From positions 372,001 through 436,000 of the forward strand of contig NZ_JBNPNH010000002.1 of assembly GCF_050314555.1 (NCBI RefSeq): 64,000 nt of DNA, given 5' to 3'. Shown here piece after piece: positions 50,660-59,263 of this stretch (its first letter is position 1; every line of letters begins with the position of its first letter). The translations under genes were made by a program, and so were the position numbers. Origin of the DNA: Spyradosoma sp004558035 (GTDB lineage: Bacteria; Verrucomicrobiota; Verrucomicrobiia; Opitutales; UBA953). The notes below the pieces were generated by a model. The model made no database searches, was not told the origin of the DNA, and saw nothing but the letters and a program-made list of their open reading frames with translations.

Positions 50660-51910
50660 ATGGACGAACGCATTTTCGTTTATTTTGACGCGGAAACGTC
50701 CGAGCGGCCGATTCCCATGGGCACGCTTTTCGTCGCCCGCGCCCGCGGGAACGAGGTCTTTTCTTTCGAATACGAATCGGACTGGCTTCGCGCCCCGGCC
50801 GCGCGCGCTTTGGATCCGCATCTGGCGCTGTATGCGGGACGCCAATACGTTCCCGCCGACAAGACGAATTTCGGAATTTTCCTCGATTCCTCGCCGGACC
50901 GCTGGGGGCGCGTGCTCCTGCGCCGTCGCGAATCCCTGCGCGCGAGAGAAGAAAATCGACGGGAACGCCGCCTGACGGAGACAGACTTTCTTCTCGGCGT
51001 TTTCGACGGAAGCCGCATGGGCGCGCTGCGCTTCAAAAAATCTCCGGACGAGAATTTTCTCGACGACGATTCGGACGCCGCAATCCCGCCTTGGGCCTCT
51101 CTGCGGGAACTCGCTTTCGCCAGCACGCAGCTGGAAAGAGATGAACTCGGACGAGACGGGAAAACGACGCGCTGGCTGAAAATGCTCGTCGCGCCGGGCT
51201 CCTCTCTCGGCGGTGCACGCCCGAAAGCCAACGTTCAAGCCGACGACGGCGAACTTTGGATCGCAAAATTTCCGAGCCGCAACGACGAAACGGACGTCGG
51301 CGCCTGGGAGTGCGTCGTCGCGGAACTCGCAAACGCCTGCGGCATACGGACGGCTCCCTTCCGTGCGGAAAAATTCGGCAAAAACGGAACCACCTTTCTC
51401 ACGAAACGCTTCGATCGAACCCGCCGACGGCGCATTCATTTCGCGTCGGCGATGACGCTGCTGGGTTACGAGGACAGCGCAGACGCCGCAGAGGGCGCAA
51501 GCTATCTGGAACTCGCCGAGCTGCTGATTCGAAGCGGCGCGGAAACGGACCGCGACCTGGAAGAACTCTGGCGTCGCATCGTGTTCAACATCGCCGTTTC
51601 CGACTGCGACGACCATCTGCGCAACCACGGATTCCTTCTTTCCGCCCGCGGATGGCGCCTCGCTCCGGCCTACGACCTGAACCCGAATCCCGACGGTTTC
51701 GCGCTGACGCTGAACATCACCGAAAGCAGCAACGCGTTGGATTTCGACTTGGCGTTGAGCACGGCGAAATGTTTCGGACTAAACTCTGCGAAAGCGGAAA
51801 AAATTCTTAAGGAAATCCGAGACGAGGTCTCTCATTGGCGCACAATCGCGACCCGCCGAAAAATCCCTCTCTCGGAACAAGAGCGCATGCGGCCCGCTTT
51901 CCGCACCTGA
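50660..51910 (+). CDS. hipA: HipA-like serine/threonine kinase toxin
   Basis: The 416-residue protein follows an AAGGAG ribosome-binding site overlapping the end of hipB. It has the HipA glycine-rich loop GSSLGGARPKA, the ATP-lysine strand LWIAKF, the catalytic SDCDDHLRNHGFL and the metal-binding PAYDLNP. In E. coli HipA phosphorylates glutamyl-tRNA synthetase and causes persistence; the target here is unknown. The sequence has fewer CGGGAACG words than its neighbours, which hints at acquisition. Confidence 0.92.
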   Translation: MDERIFVYFDAETSERPIPMGTLFVARARGNEVFSFEYESDWLRAPAARALDPHLALYAGRQYVPADKTNFGIFLDSSPDRWGRVLLRRRESLRAREENRRERRLTETDFLLGVFDGSRMGALRFKKSPDENFLDDDSDAAIPPWASLRELAFASTQLERDELGRDGKTTRWLKMLVAPGSSLGGARPKANVQADDGELWIAKFPSRNDETDVGAWECVVAELANACGIRTAPFRAEKFGKNGTTFLTKRFDRTRRRRIHFASAMTLLGYEDSADAAEGASYLELAELLIRSGAETDRDLEELWRRIVFNIAVSDCDDHLRNHGFLLSARGWRLAPAYDLNPNPDGFALTLNITESSNALDFDLALSTAKCFGLNSAKAEKILKEIRDEVSHWRTIATRRKIPLSEQERMRPAFRT

Positions 51911-52100
51911 ACGCGCGCCGTCTTCGTCCGAATTTTGGCGAACCGGGCAAAATTCAAGATGGACTTCCGTTTTTGCGCCCGCGGGAACGAAAATCAGCGG
52001 GAACGGGCAGCGGAGTCCGAACTATAAGGATTTATAGCCGTGTATAGAGGATTTTCACGAAAACGTCGAAATATGCGCTATAATTTGCAATAAATCGCTC
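51911..52100. other. Gap after hipA with no recognisable gene
   Basis: I see nothing beyond two direct CGGGAACG-type words near 51980-52010 and an AT-rich tail. Confidence 0.4.
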
Positions 52101-52226
52101 TCATTCCGCCGAACTCGGCATCATTCGCCTCATGAATTCGTCGAAAAGCGGCACCGTGAAATCGGCGACGCCGCGGCTCGGGCCGTGAATCATGCCCTTC
52201 TTGAGCAACGCGGCGCGCAATTGCGG
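52101..52226 (-). pseudogene. C-terminal remnant of an AAA-type ATPase
   Basis: The frame reads PQLRAALLKKGMIHGPSRGV and then DFTVPLFDEFMRRM before its stop. This is the C-terminal pattern (ALLKKGxI-xP-RGxVxFTVPLFDEFMRR) of AAA ATPases that often occur as mobile or toxin-like modules. Nothing recognisable precedes it, so only the tail remains. Confidence 0.6.
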
Positions 52227-52472
52227 AAACCCCCGCGAACATTTGACATTTTACAAGCCTGCGTTTTGACAAAATACGCCTGCGACCCGCATAAACAAAG
52301 GATTTTCCGAATCTCGAAGAATTGCGCCGGCTCCGGGCGACATTTGACACTTCCGACCTCGGACAATTGCGCCGCGCCGCGTTCAGCCGCGGGAACGCGC
52401 GGCGTCCGCGTAGAGCCGCAGATAGGCGGCGGCGGTTGTGCGGACGCGTTACGAAAGCCCCCCCCCCGATAT
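52227..52472. other. Low-content gap with a C10 run
   Basis: No gene is supported. A run of ten C at about 52458-52467 and two similar phrases ('acatttgacattttac', 'acatttgacacttcc') are the only visible features. Confidence 0.4.
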
Positions 52473-53603
52473 TTAAAGAGGCTTATCCGAACGTGCGAAT
52501 CTGGCGTACAACTTTATCATCTTTCGGATTTTATTCATAAAAAAGCTTGCGAGGGAAAAGCCGAAAAGCCGAATAATCCATGCGCTCACACAGGCTTTTG
52601 GATTCTGCCTATAGCGCAATAACCATGAGCGTTCGCGGATTTTCTTCTGGCTCTCCGTATCCAGCGATTGCCATTGAAGGATCTGCCCGGAAAGCGTAAA
52701 CGCCGCAAAAGAACAAAGCGCGGAGCTCGCCTCTTTCGTCCAGCACGGATTCTGCGCATTTCGGACAAGTTCATCGATGCCTCTGCAGACACCTTCGACA
52801 CGCCGCGAGAGCGCCGACCGAGACATCTCGTTCGTTATCGATCCTTCCCGCGCCTGCCGATAGGCGTAGCCGAACATATTCATACATCTCCAGTTGCGGG
52901 CACGCGTCATCAGATTTGCAAACCACGGCGTATCCTCAGAAACCAGGAAGTTCTCAAAGCTCAAACAGTTTTCCTGAAGAAATTTTCTCTCAAATATTTT
53001 ATTGCACGCTGACATTCTGAAAACCCCGCCTCGACACATCGAGACCACACGGGCGTTTTTGTCCGCGTTCCGAGAACACTCGACAAGCGAATACTCTTTC
53101 CACCGCACAAAACGCCCTTCCGGGAAATAATCCGAAATATTGAACATCAGAAAATCACACTCGTCCGCGCGGGAACGCCAAGCGTCCGAGAGTTTTTCAA
53201 GCAACCGATCTTCATTCCAGAAATCGTCACCGTCTAGGAACATCAGAAGTTCTCCGCGGGCGGCAAGCATTCCCGCATTGCGCGCGGAGGAAAGCCCGGC
53301 GTTCGTTTTGTGAGTCACGTGGACGCGGGGGTCGCGCTCGGCGTAGGCGTCGCAGATCGCGCCGGAGTTGTCCGGGGAGCCGTCGTCCACGAGGATCAGC
53401 TCGAAGTCCGTGAAGGTCTGCGCGAGCACGCTTTCGATGCACTCGGGGAGGTATTTTTCCACCTTGTAAACGGGAACGATGACCGAGATCTTCGGGGCGG
53501 GTTCTTTTTTTGCCGCAGATGACACAGATGAGCGCAGATGTTTTTCCGCGGCGGGTTCATCCGTGTTCATCTGCGACATCTGTGGCTGAAATTCGGGTTT
53601 CAT
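52473..53603 (-). CDS. Family 2 glycosyltransferase, repeat-derived N-terminus
   Basis: The 376-residue protein has a GT-A domain: KISVIVPVYKVEKYLPECIE, ILVDDGSPDNSG, and the D-x-D of MFLDGDDFW. Its first 35 residues (MKPEFQPQMSQMNTDEPAAE...) are encoded by a dispersed DNA repeat and recur in the two related genes at 54914 and 55999. The ATG overlaps the stop of the polymerase-like gene upstream as ATGA. It likely adds a sugar to the surface-polysaccharide unit on the cytoplasmic face. The C-terminal half is AT-richer and unlike that of the other GT2. Confidence 0.85.
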   Translation of the reverse strand: MKPEFQPQMSQMNTDEPAAEKHLRSSVSSAAKKEPAPKISVIVPVYKVEKYLPECIESVLAQTFTDFELILVDDGSPDNSGAICDAYAERDPRVHVTHKTNAGLSSARNAGMLAARGELLMFLDGDDFWNEDRLLEKLSDAWRSRADECDFLMFNISDYFPEGRFVRWKEYSLVECSRNADKNARVVSMCRGGVFRMSACNKIFERKFLQENCLSFENFLVSEDTPWFANLMTRARNWRCMNMFGYAYRQAREGSITNEMSRSALSRRVEGVCRGIDELVRNAQNPCWTKEASSALCSFAAFTLSGQILQWQSLDTESQKKIRERSWLLRYRQNPKACVSAWIIRLFGFSLASFFMNKIRKMIKLYARFARSDKPL

Positions 53604-54910
53604 TTCGAAATCTCTCTCTTTTTGATACTCGGTGGAAACATGTTTTCGCGTTCTTGCAATTTCGCTCGCCCGCAACAAACCGCCATGCAGACCAAAAGTT
53701 CCGGGAAAAATTTGCACCGATGGCGAATCGCCGTTCCCGCCGCAATAGTTCCATATCCGAAAACAAACGTCATGGCCAAAATACAAATCATCAGATAGCG
53801 GACGACATTTTTTTGCTCCGCCTTTACGATTTTTTTCAACGAAAAGACAACTTTCCCAAAGGCGAAAATATAAAACGTGGAATCGAAACAAAACGTGAAA
53901 ACGTCCATGCCATTGCGCCAATCTAAGGGAATCGGAGAAAACAAAAAGTAAAACATCTTCAGCGGCGAAAACAGCAAAAGCAGGTAAGGATTGGAAATCG
54001 TTAGCCATGTCAAATACGACGATCCCGCAGCATCCGCGTTATGCTCGCCGTCAACAGCGACTTCGCCCTCACCGAGCGCCGTCGCCATCGCATCCACGCG
54101 CTGGTCCATTAAGGGGAACAACGCAACAACCATCGCCGCCGCTAAAATCACGCCGCCAAGTGTCGCGACGGAAAGCGCGTTTCTCTGCCTACGAGGACGC
54201 CAAATCGCAAGCGCCGCAACATATCCACAGAGCCAAAATACGCATCCTCCATGAAAAAATGCCGCTCCCGCAACAAAAAGAATCGAAAGCGATAACATAA
54301 GAATTCCACCACTTTTCATCCAGCGAATGAAAAACAGAGAAGAACATGCGAGGCAAAATTCAATAGGTGATTCACGAAGCAAAATCGCGGAAAACGCAAG
54401 AAGGTGCGGGAACAAGGCAAGGAACGCCACCCCAATTTTTTCTTGCCTCTCGGAGAAATTCAATTCTTTGAAAATCTTCATGCAGACGAGCACAGTTCCC
54501 ATTCCGAATGCGACGTTGAGCTGCTGTGCGATAATCCGAATCGGTCCCACGATGAAATAGAGGCTCGTCAGAAAATCCGTGTATCCCGTAAGTCTATCAT
54601 AATAGCTTCCGAGTCGAAAATTTCCCTCAGAAATGCTCGCAAATGCTTCGGTGTCATTTCCGCTGTGCGGCACTTGAAACCATTGAAAAACATCCGCGAA
54701 AAGAAAAAACTCGCGCGCTAACAAGCCTATGAGCAGAAAAATGAAAACCCCGCTCTTGAGTTTGAAAGTCATCGTCCAACTCAATATAATCAAAGCATTG
54801 ACGACGACGAACGTCATCCCAACGAAACTCTCCATCGCCGGGCTAATTCCATCGTTCCGCAAAGGAGCGAACAACAAAACTTGAAAAAACGTGAGAAGAA
54901 CTATTGGCAT
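53600..54910 (-). CDS. Polytopic membrane protein, likely polysaccharide polymerase (Wzy/EpsG-like)
   Basis: This 436-residue protein has about 10-11 hydrophobic segments and a larger loop around residues 80-130. It lies between two glycosyltransferase genes with a 3-nt gap before and a 4-bp overlap after. Polymerases are poorly conserved, so the call rests on topology and place. One CGGGAACG word near its 3' end and otherwise none suggest acquired DNA. Confidence 0.65.
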   Translation of the reverse strand: MPIVLLTFFQVLLFAPLRNDGISPAMESFVGMTFVVVNALIILSWTMTFKLKSGVFIFLLIGLLAREFFLFADVFQWFQVPHSGNDTEAFASISEGNFRLGSYYDRLTGYTDFLTSLYFIVGPIRIIAQQLNVAFGMGTVLVCMKIFKELNFSERQEKIGVAFLALFPHLLAFSAILLRESPIEFCLACSSLFFIRWMKSGGILMLSLSILFVAGAAFFHGGCVFWLCGYVAALAIWRPRRQRNALSVATLGGVILAAAMVVALFPLMDQRVDAMATALGEGEVAVDGEHNADAAGSSYLTWLTISNPYLLLLFSPLKMFYFLFSPIPLDWRNGMDVFTFCFDSTFYIFAFGKVVFSLKKIVKAEQKNVVRYLMICILAMTFVFGYGTIAAGTAIRHRCKFFPELLVCMAVCCGRAKLQERENMFPPSIKKREISK

Positions 54911-54913
54911 TTT

Positions 54914-56002
54914 TCAGCAATGGATTTTTTTCAGTTTCGTCAAAACGGAATGAGTCAAAGCAAGCACCTTTTCGCAATGAATCCGTAGCACGAATGCAAT
55001 CGCCCACGGCAAAAGTAGAGAGCACCTGCACGGGAGCAAGCTTCCGCTGAGGGGTTTCAACTCTTTCTGCCAAAATCCACGCCCCCGTAATGGAACTGAC
55101 TCGAGTACAAGCACTTTCGCGACATGCAGAGCGCGCCACGCACACATTCGCGCGAACGCTTCTTCCGACGCTTCAATCCTCTGCAACGTCTCCTTCTCCG
55201 CTTCATAAAGCTCGTAATAATACGCCTCGCTTGCCGAGAACGTCCTCATCGCGGATCCGTCGCGAAAGCGATAAAAATACACGCTTTGCCGCAGTTTCAC
55301 AGCTTTGCGCAATCCGCTTACAGCGGCACGCAGATTCATCAAGACGTCTTCACCGACGTTGAATCTCGCGGGAACGCTCATCACCCACGGCGTGAGCAGG
55401 CGTTTGCAAAAAATTTTCGCAAACGGACCGGCAAGCCATATTCCATTCCCGATACCCGCAGCGTAATCCGTAACATTCGAACTCATCGAGACTCCGGAAT
55501 ATATTTTGCCAGTTCTGTTGACAGGAACATCGCCCGAAAAAAGTTCGTACTCTCCTTCAACTATGTCCGTGTCGGCGTCCGCATGTGCAAAAAGCAACGC
55601 CAACGCGTCGGTGGAAACGACGTCGTCGGAGTCGACGAACATTATCCACTCCGCGCGGGAACGCTCCACGCCAAGGCGGCGCGCCGAAGTCACGCCGCCG
55701 TTTTCCTTGTGAAAGACGCGGATGCGGGGGTCGCGCGCGGCGTAGGCGTCGCAGATCGCGCCGGAGTTGTCCGGAGAGCCGTCGTCCACGAGGATGAGCT
55801 CGAAGTCCGTGAACGTCTGCGCGAGCACGCTTTCGATGCACTCGGGGAGGTATTTTTCCACCTTGTACACGGGAACGATGACGGAAATCTTCGGGGCGGG
55901 TTCTTTTTCAGCCGCAGATGACACAAATGGGCACAGATGTTTTTCCGCGGCGGGTTCATCCGTGTTCATCGGCGACATCTGCGGCTGAAATTCGGGTTTC
56001 AT
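54914..56002 (-). CDS. Family 2 glycosyltransferase, repeat-derived N-terminus
   Basis: The 362-residue protein shares its first 105 residues almost unchanged with the GT2 at 52473-53603 (MKPEFQPQMSPMNTDEPAAE, then KISVIVPVYKVEKYLPECIE and ILVDDGSPDNSG), then diverges (FHKENGGVTSARRLGVERSR, MFVDSDDVVS with D-x-D). Its ATG overlaps the stop of the GxxExxY gene as ATGA. The near-identity of the 5' halves at DNA level points to recent recombination between the two genes. Confidence 0.87.
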   Translation of the reverse strand: MKPEFQPQMSPMNTDEPAAEKHLCPFVSSAAEKEPAPKISVIVPVYKVEKYLPECIESVLAQTFTDFELILVDDGSPDNSGAICDAYAARDPRIRVFHKENGGVTSARRLGVERSRAEWIMFVDSDDVVSTDALALLFAHADADTDIVEGEYELFSGDVPVNRTGKIYSGVSMSSNVTDYAAGIGNGIWLAGPFAKIFCKRLLTPWVMSVPARFNVGEDVLMNLRAAVSGLRKAVKLRQSVYFYRFRDGSAMRTFSASEAYYYELYEAEKETLQRIEASEEAFARMCAWRALHVAKVLVLESVPLRGRGFWQKELKPLSGSLLPCRCSLLLPWAIAFVLRIHCEKVLALTHSVLTKLKKIHC

Positions 56003-56433
56003 CGGGAAGCGGTGTTGATGAAGCGTCTGATGCGGGCGCGAGGCTCGCCGAAGTTGACGAGCAGGCACAGCGGGAGCCGCGTCGCCTTCAGGTAGTTGAT
56101 GCACTGTGCGGCGTGCGCGTCCGTGAGCGCCTTGACGGATTTGAGTTCGAGGATGATCTTTCCTTCCACCAACACGTCGCAGACGAATTCGCCGACGAGT
56201 CGGTCCGAGTAAAAGACGTTCACGGGCTTTTGCGTCTCGAAGCGCAGCCCGGATTTTTCCAGCTCGACGCAAAGCGCGTTTTCGTAGACTTTTTCCAGAA
56301 AACCGCTCCCGAGCTCGGAGTGCACGGCGAACACGCACGCGATGACGCGTTGCGAAAGGGCGTTCAGTTCATCCGTGTTCATCGGCGACATCTGCGGCTG
56401 AAATTCGGGGTTCATCGGCGGCGGGAAAATCAT
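55999..56433 (-). CDS. GxxExxY family protein
   Basis: The 144-residue protein has the defining GSGFLEKVYENAL, then VLVEGKIILELKSV and AQCINYLKATRLPLCLLVNFG, which together resemble a small nuclease-like fold of unproven role. The start at 56433 overlaps the stop of the upstream GT4 gene as ATGA; another ATG lies at 56415. Residues 7-22 (MNPEFQPQMSPMNTDE) come from the same dispersed repeat as in the two GT2 genes. Such proteins are common inside polysaccharide loci of Verrucomicrobia and Planctomycetes. Confidence 0.88.
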   Translation of the reverse strand: MIFPPPMNPEFQPQMSPMNTDELNALSQRVIACVFAVHSELGSGFLEKVYENALCVELEKSGLRFETQKPVNVFYSDRLVGEFVCDVLVEGKIILELKSVKALTDAHAAQCINYLKATRLPLCLLVNFGEPRARIRRFINTASR

Positions 56434-57647
56434 TTTCGGGGGAGCGCGAGATACGTCGCGAGCACGGCGCGCCAGACGGCGGAGCGTTCGTAGCGCGAGG
56501 CGATCAGCCCACGGGAACGCGCGGCGAGCGCGGGGACGAGAGTCGCGCGCCCATCGAAGAGGCGGCGCATGGCGGCGAGGAGCGCCGCTTCGTCGCGCGG
56601 AGGCACGATGAGACCGTTTTCGCCGTCGCGGATGATTTCGTTGCTGCCGTTGATGTCAGTCACGAGCGCGGGAACGCCCATCGCGCCCGCCTGCATCACG
56701 ACGTTGGGAAAACCTTCCCGGTAGCTCGGAAGGACGAACACGTCCGTCGCCGCGTAATACGGGCGCAGGTCGTCCCGGTAGCCCGGCGCGCGGATGCCCG
56801 AATCGGCGCGGGCGATTTCCGCGCGGACGTCGTCGGCGATCGGGTCGAGCGCGTCCTCGAAATCGCCGAGGAGGAGCAGCCGCACGGCGTTCCCACCGAG
56901 CTCGCGCCGCAGCCGGGAGAAGGCGCGCACGAGTTCGTTGACGCCCTTGTCGCGCACGATGCGTCCGGCGAAGCCGAAGACGAGCGTTCCCGCCTCGGCG
57001 CCGATCTCGCGGCGAATCTCCGCCGCGCGCGCCTCGATTTCCGGCGTGCGCCGAAAATATTCCAGGTCGATTCCGTTGATGTTTCCGTTGAGGATTTTTT
57101 CCGTCGCCTTGCGCGTGATGCGTTCGCGCAGGAGCGTCGCCTTCACGCCGTCGCCTTCGGGAATGACCTTCGTCGCGAAAAAACAGGTCAGGCGCTCCAT
57201 CGTCTTGAGAAGCAGGCGGAACGCGCCCGTCGTCGTCTCGAAGCGCAGCCCCGTCACATAGTAAATGCGGTGCGGCACGCGCGCGATCCACGCCGCCCAC
57301 ATGGCGAGCAGGCTTGCCTTGGGCGTGTTCGCGTGGACGATGTAGGGGCGTTCCCGCCGGAAAAGCCGCACGAGCGCGAAAAGCGAGCGCAGATCCCGCG
57401 CGGGCGCGATTTCGCGGCGCATCGGCACGTCCGCGACGCGGATGCCTTCGCGGGCGGCGACCTTCGCGAGCGTTTCCGCGCCGGAAGCGACGCCGACGAC
57501 CTCGAAGCGCTCGTTCAGAAAGCGCAGCTGCCCGCGGAGCATGCCGTCGAGCGAACCGGCGACGGTGGTGACGCGCAGGAGTTTCGGGCGCGGACACGCC
57601 GCCCCCGACTCGGAGGCTTCCCCGGCGCTCTCTGCAGTCAAATTCAC
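56430..57647 (-). CDS. Family 4 glycosyltransferase, first gene of the minus-strand glycan operon
   Basis: The gene starts with GTG at 57647. The 405-residue protein has the GT-B fold signs: N-terminal PKLLRVTTVAGSLDGMLRGQ, FGFAGRIVRDKGVNELVRAF and PSYREGFPNVVMQAGAMGVP with the E-x7-E region of the donor site. It probably begins or extends the lipid-linked sugar unit. A 26-bp inverted repeat lies 7 bp upstream of the start codon and may hold its promoter. Confidence 0.9.
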   Translation of the reverse strand: MNLTAESAGEASESGAACPRPKLLRVTTVAGSLDGMLRGQLRFLNERFEVVGVASGAETLAKVAAREGIRVADVPMRREIAPARDLRSLFALVRLFRRERPYIVHANTPKASLLAMWAAWIARVPHRIYYVTGLRFETTTGAFRLLLKTMERLTCFFATKVIPEGDGVKATLLRERITRKATEKILNGNINGIDLEYFRRTPEIEARAAEIRREIGAEAGTLVFGFAGRIVRDKGVNELVRAFSRLRRELGGNAVRLLLLGDFEDALDPIADDVRAEIARADSGIRAPGYRDDLRPYYAATDVFVLPSYREGFPNVVMQAGAMGVPALVTDINGSNEIIRDGENGLIVPPRDEAALLAAMRRLFDGRATLVPALAARSRGLIASRYERSAVWRAVLATYLALPRK

Positions 57648-57653
57648 GATTTG

Positions 57654-57679
57654 CGAAGCATACCGAATTTCCCATTCGG
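57654..57679. repeat. Left 26-bp inverted repeat of the possible invertible segment
   Basis: These 26 bases are the exact reverse complement of 60887-60912; identity ends sharply at both edges. Each arm includes the hairpin CCGAATGGGAAATTCGG followed, in the direction of the outward gene, by TATGCT, which could be a -10 element. Confidence 0.9.
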
Positions 57680-57717
57680 GGGACTTTCCGCCGAAAACGC
57701 GTTAAATTAGCGGATCT

Positions 57718-58992
57718 ATGGATATCGAAGACTTCAAAATTCGCGTTTCCGAAGATCTGCTCGCGCGGGCGCTCTGCGCCGAACAGACGCTGCGGGAATG
57801 CGGCGACGCCGACGTGCTCGACGCCGCGCGGTTCGTGCGCGAACTCTGCCGGACCGGACGCACGCGCAAATTCAGCCGACTGCGAAAAATTTTCGAGGCC
57901 GGGCTCGACGCGCTCGCGCAGCGGAGGCGCACGCCGACCTTCGCCGTCGCCTTCGAGCGCTACCTCCTCGCGAAATCCCACCTGCGGGAACGCACGCGCT
58001 ACGACTACCTCTGCGTGTTCCGCAAGCTCGTCCGCCGCGATCCCTCGCTGCGCGCGAAGAAAATGCACGCCTTCGGCCCGAAGTTCGGTGAGCTCGTGTT
58101 CCCGCGCGCCTTCCGCACGCCGCGCCAGCGCCTCAACGCCTATTCCGTGCTGCACGCGTTTTTCGGCTACTGCGTCCGCCACGGCTGGATGGACGAAAAC
58201 CCGCTCGCGAAAACCGACGTGCCCTGCGTGCGCGAACGCGAAATCGCCCCGCTGACGCCGCCGGAAATCTCCGCGCTGTTCCGCTCCGCGACTCGGCTCG
58301 GGCTCGACGACTGCGTTCCCGCGATCGCGCTGATGCTCTTCGCCGGAATCCGTCCGCGCGAGGTCGAGCGCCTGCGCTGGCGCGACGTCGATTGGGAGGA
58401 AAACGTCGTCTCGATCGCGCCCACGCACAGCAAGACCGGCGGCTGCCGCCACGTGAACCTTCTGCCGATTCTGAAAAAAATCCTCCTCCTGCGCCGCGGC
58501 TCCGAGCGCACCGGGCTGATCTGCCCGCCGAACTGGCGCCGCAAATGGAAGCACATCCGCCGAAACGCCGGCTGGCTCACGTCGAAAAACCCCTGGCGGC
58601 AGGACGTGCTGCGGCACACGTTCGCGAGCTACCATCTGAAATTTTTCCGCAATCTCACGCGGCTCCAATGCGAAATGGGGCACGGCTCGCTGCGTCTGCT
58701 GCGCACGCGCTACCTGTCCATGCGCGGCGTCACGCACGAGGCCGCCGCGCGTTTTTGGGGCGGGGAATGCGTCTGCGGCGTGCTTTTCGCGCCCGAGAAA
58801 ACGCCGCCGCCCGCCGCGCCCGAGCCGGCGGAAGACGCGGGAACGCGCCCGGCGGAGGGCGCACCTCTCGCCGACCCGCGGGAACGCCTCGCGCCCGAGC
58901 CGCCTCCGCCGAATCTCGCGGGAACGCCGGCCGCGCCTCCGGACTCGACCGCGCTCGTCCCCCTAAGCCGCTGCAGACTCGGCGTCACGTAA
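57718..58992 (+). CDS. Tyrosine recombinase (site-specific integrase)
   Basis: The 424-residue protein has a core-binding domain (FAVAFERYLLAKSHLRERTRYD) and a catalytic domain with Arg in FAGIRPREVERLRW, Lys in THSKTGGCRHV, LRHTFASYH, MGHGS and the Tyr of RTRYLSM. The first His of the usual HxLRH is an Asp (QDVLRH), as often seen in this Verrucomicrobia/Planctomycetes-type group. A Pro-rich tail of about 80 residues is unusual. It lies between two divergent glycan operons and inside perfect 26-bp inverted repeats, so inversion of the segment is a fair hypothesis. A 45-bp palindrome lies 63 bp beyond its stop. Confidence 0.88.
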   Translation: MDIEDFKIRVSEDLLARALCAEQTLRECGDADVLDAARFVRELCRTGRTRKFSRLRKIFEAGLDALAQRRRTPTFAVAFERYLLAKSHLRERTRYDYLCVFRKLVRRDPSLRAKKMHAFGPKFGELVFPRAFRTPRQRLNAYSVLHAFFGYCVRHGWMDENPLAKTDVPCVREREIAPLTPPEISALFRSATRLGLDDCVPAIALMLFAGIRPREVERLRWRDVDWEENVVSIAPTHSKTGGCRHVNLLPILKKILLLRRGSERTGLICPPNWRRKWKHIRRNAGWLTSKNPWRQDVLRHTFASYHLKFFRNLTRLQCEMGHGSLRLLRTRYLSMRGVTHEAAARFWGGECVCGVLFAPEKTPPPAAPEPAEDAGTRPAEGAPLADPRERLAPEPPPPNLAGTPAAPPDSTALVPLSRCRLGVT

Positions 58993-59055
58993 GGGAATTT
59001 TCCTCGGAAAACGAACGCGTTCCCGCGGGCGGATTTTCGCCGCGCGCGCTCCCGC

Positions 59056-59100
59056 GACTGATGATAAATCTGCAGTGATGGTGCAGATTTATCATCAGTC
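59056..59100. repeat. Perfect 19-bp inverted repeat with a 7-bp centre
   Basis: Arms GACTGATGATAAATCTGCA and its exact complement flank GTGATGG. Two inverted arms with a 6-8 bp centre is also the layout of a tyrosine-recombinase core site. It could instead be a terminator, but has no T run. Confidence 0.85.
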
Positions 59101-59215
59101 CGCACCGATTTTTCGCGTCCGCGCCTTTCCGGATTTCTTAAAAGATCCTTTTATTTATGCGCTCTGAAACGCCAACTGCAAAAATTTGCAGAAACTTGCA
59201 CTTCGCCGCGGGAAC

Positions 59216-59247
59216 GCGCGAAAGGAGGGCGACCGTCCCAGTTGTCC
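59216..59247. repeat. Dispersed AGGGCGACC hairpin, copy left of fic
   Basis: The phrase 'gcgggaacgcgcgaaaggagg' and 'gcgaccgtcccagttgtccgc' recurs with few changes at 60681-60722, so direct repeats flank the fic gene. The core AGGGCGACC, GTCCC, AGTTGTCC is the same kind of hairpin as at 45930. Confidence 0.6.
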
Positions 59248-59263
59248 GCAGTCGGAAAAGCGC

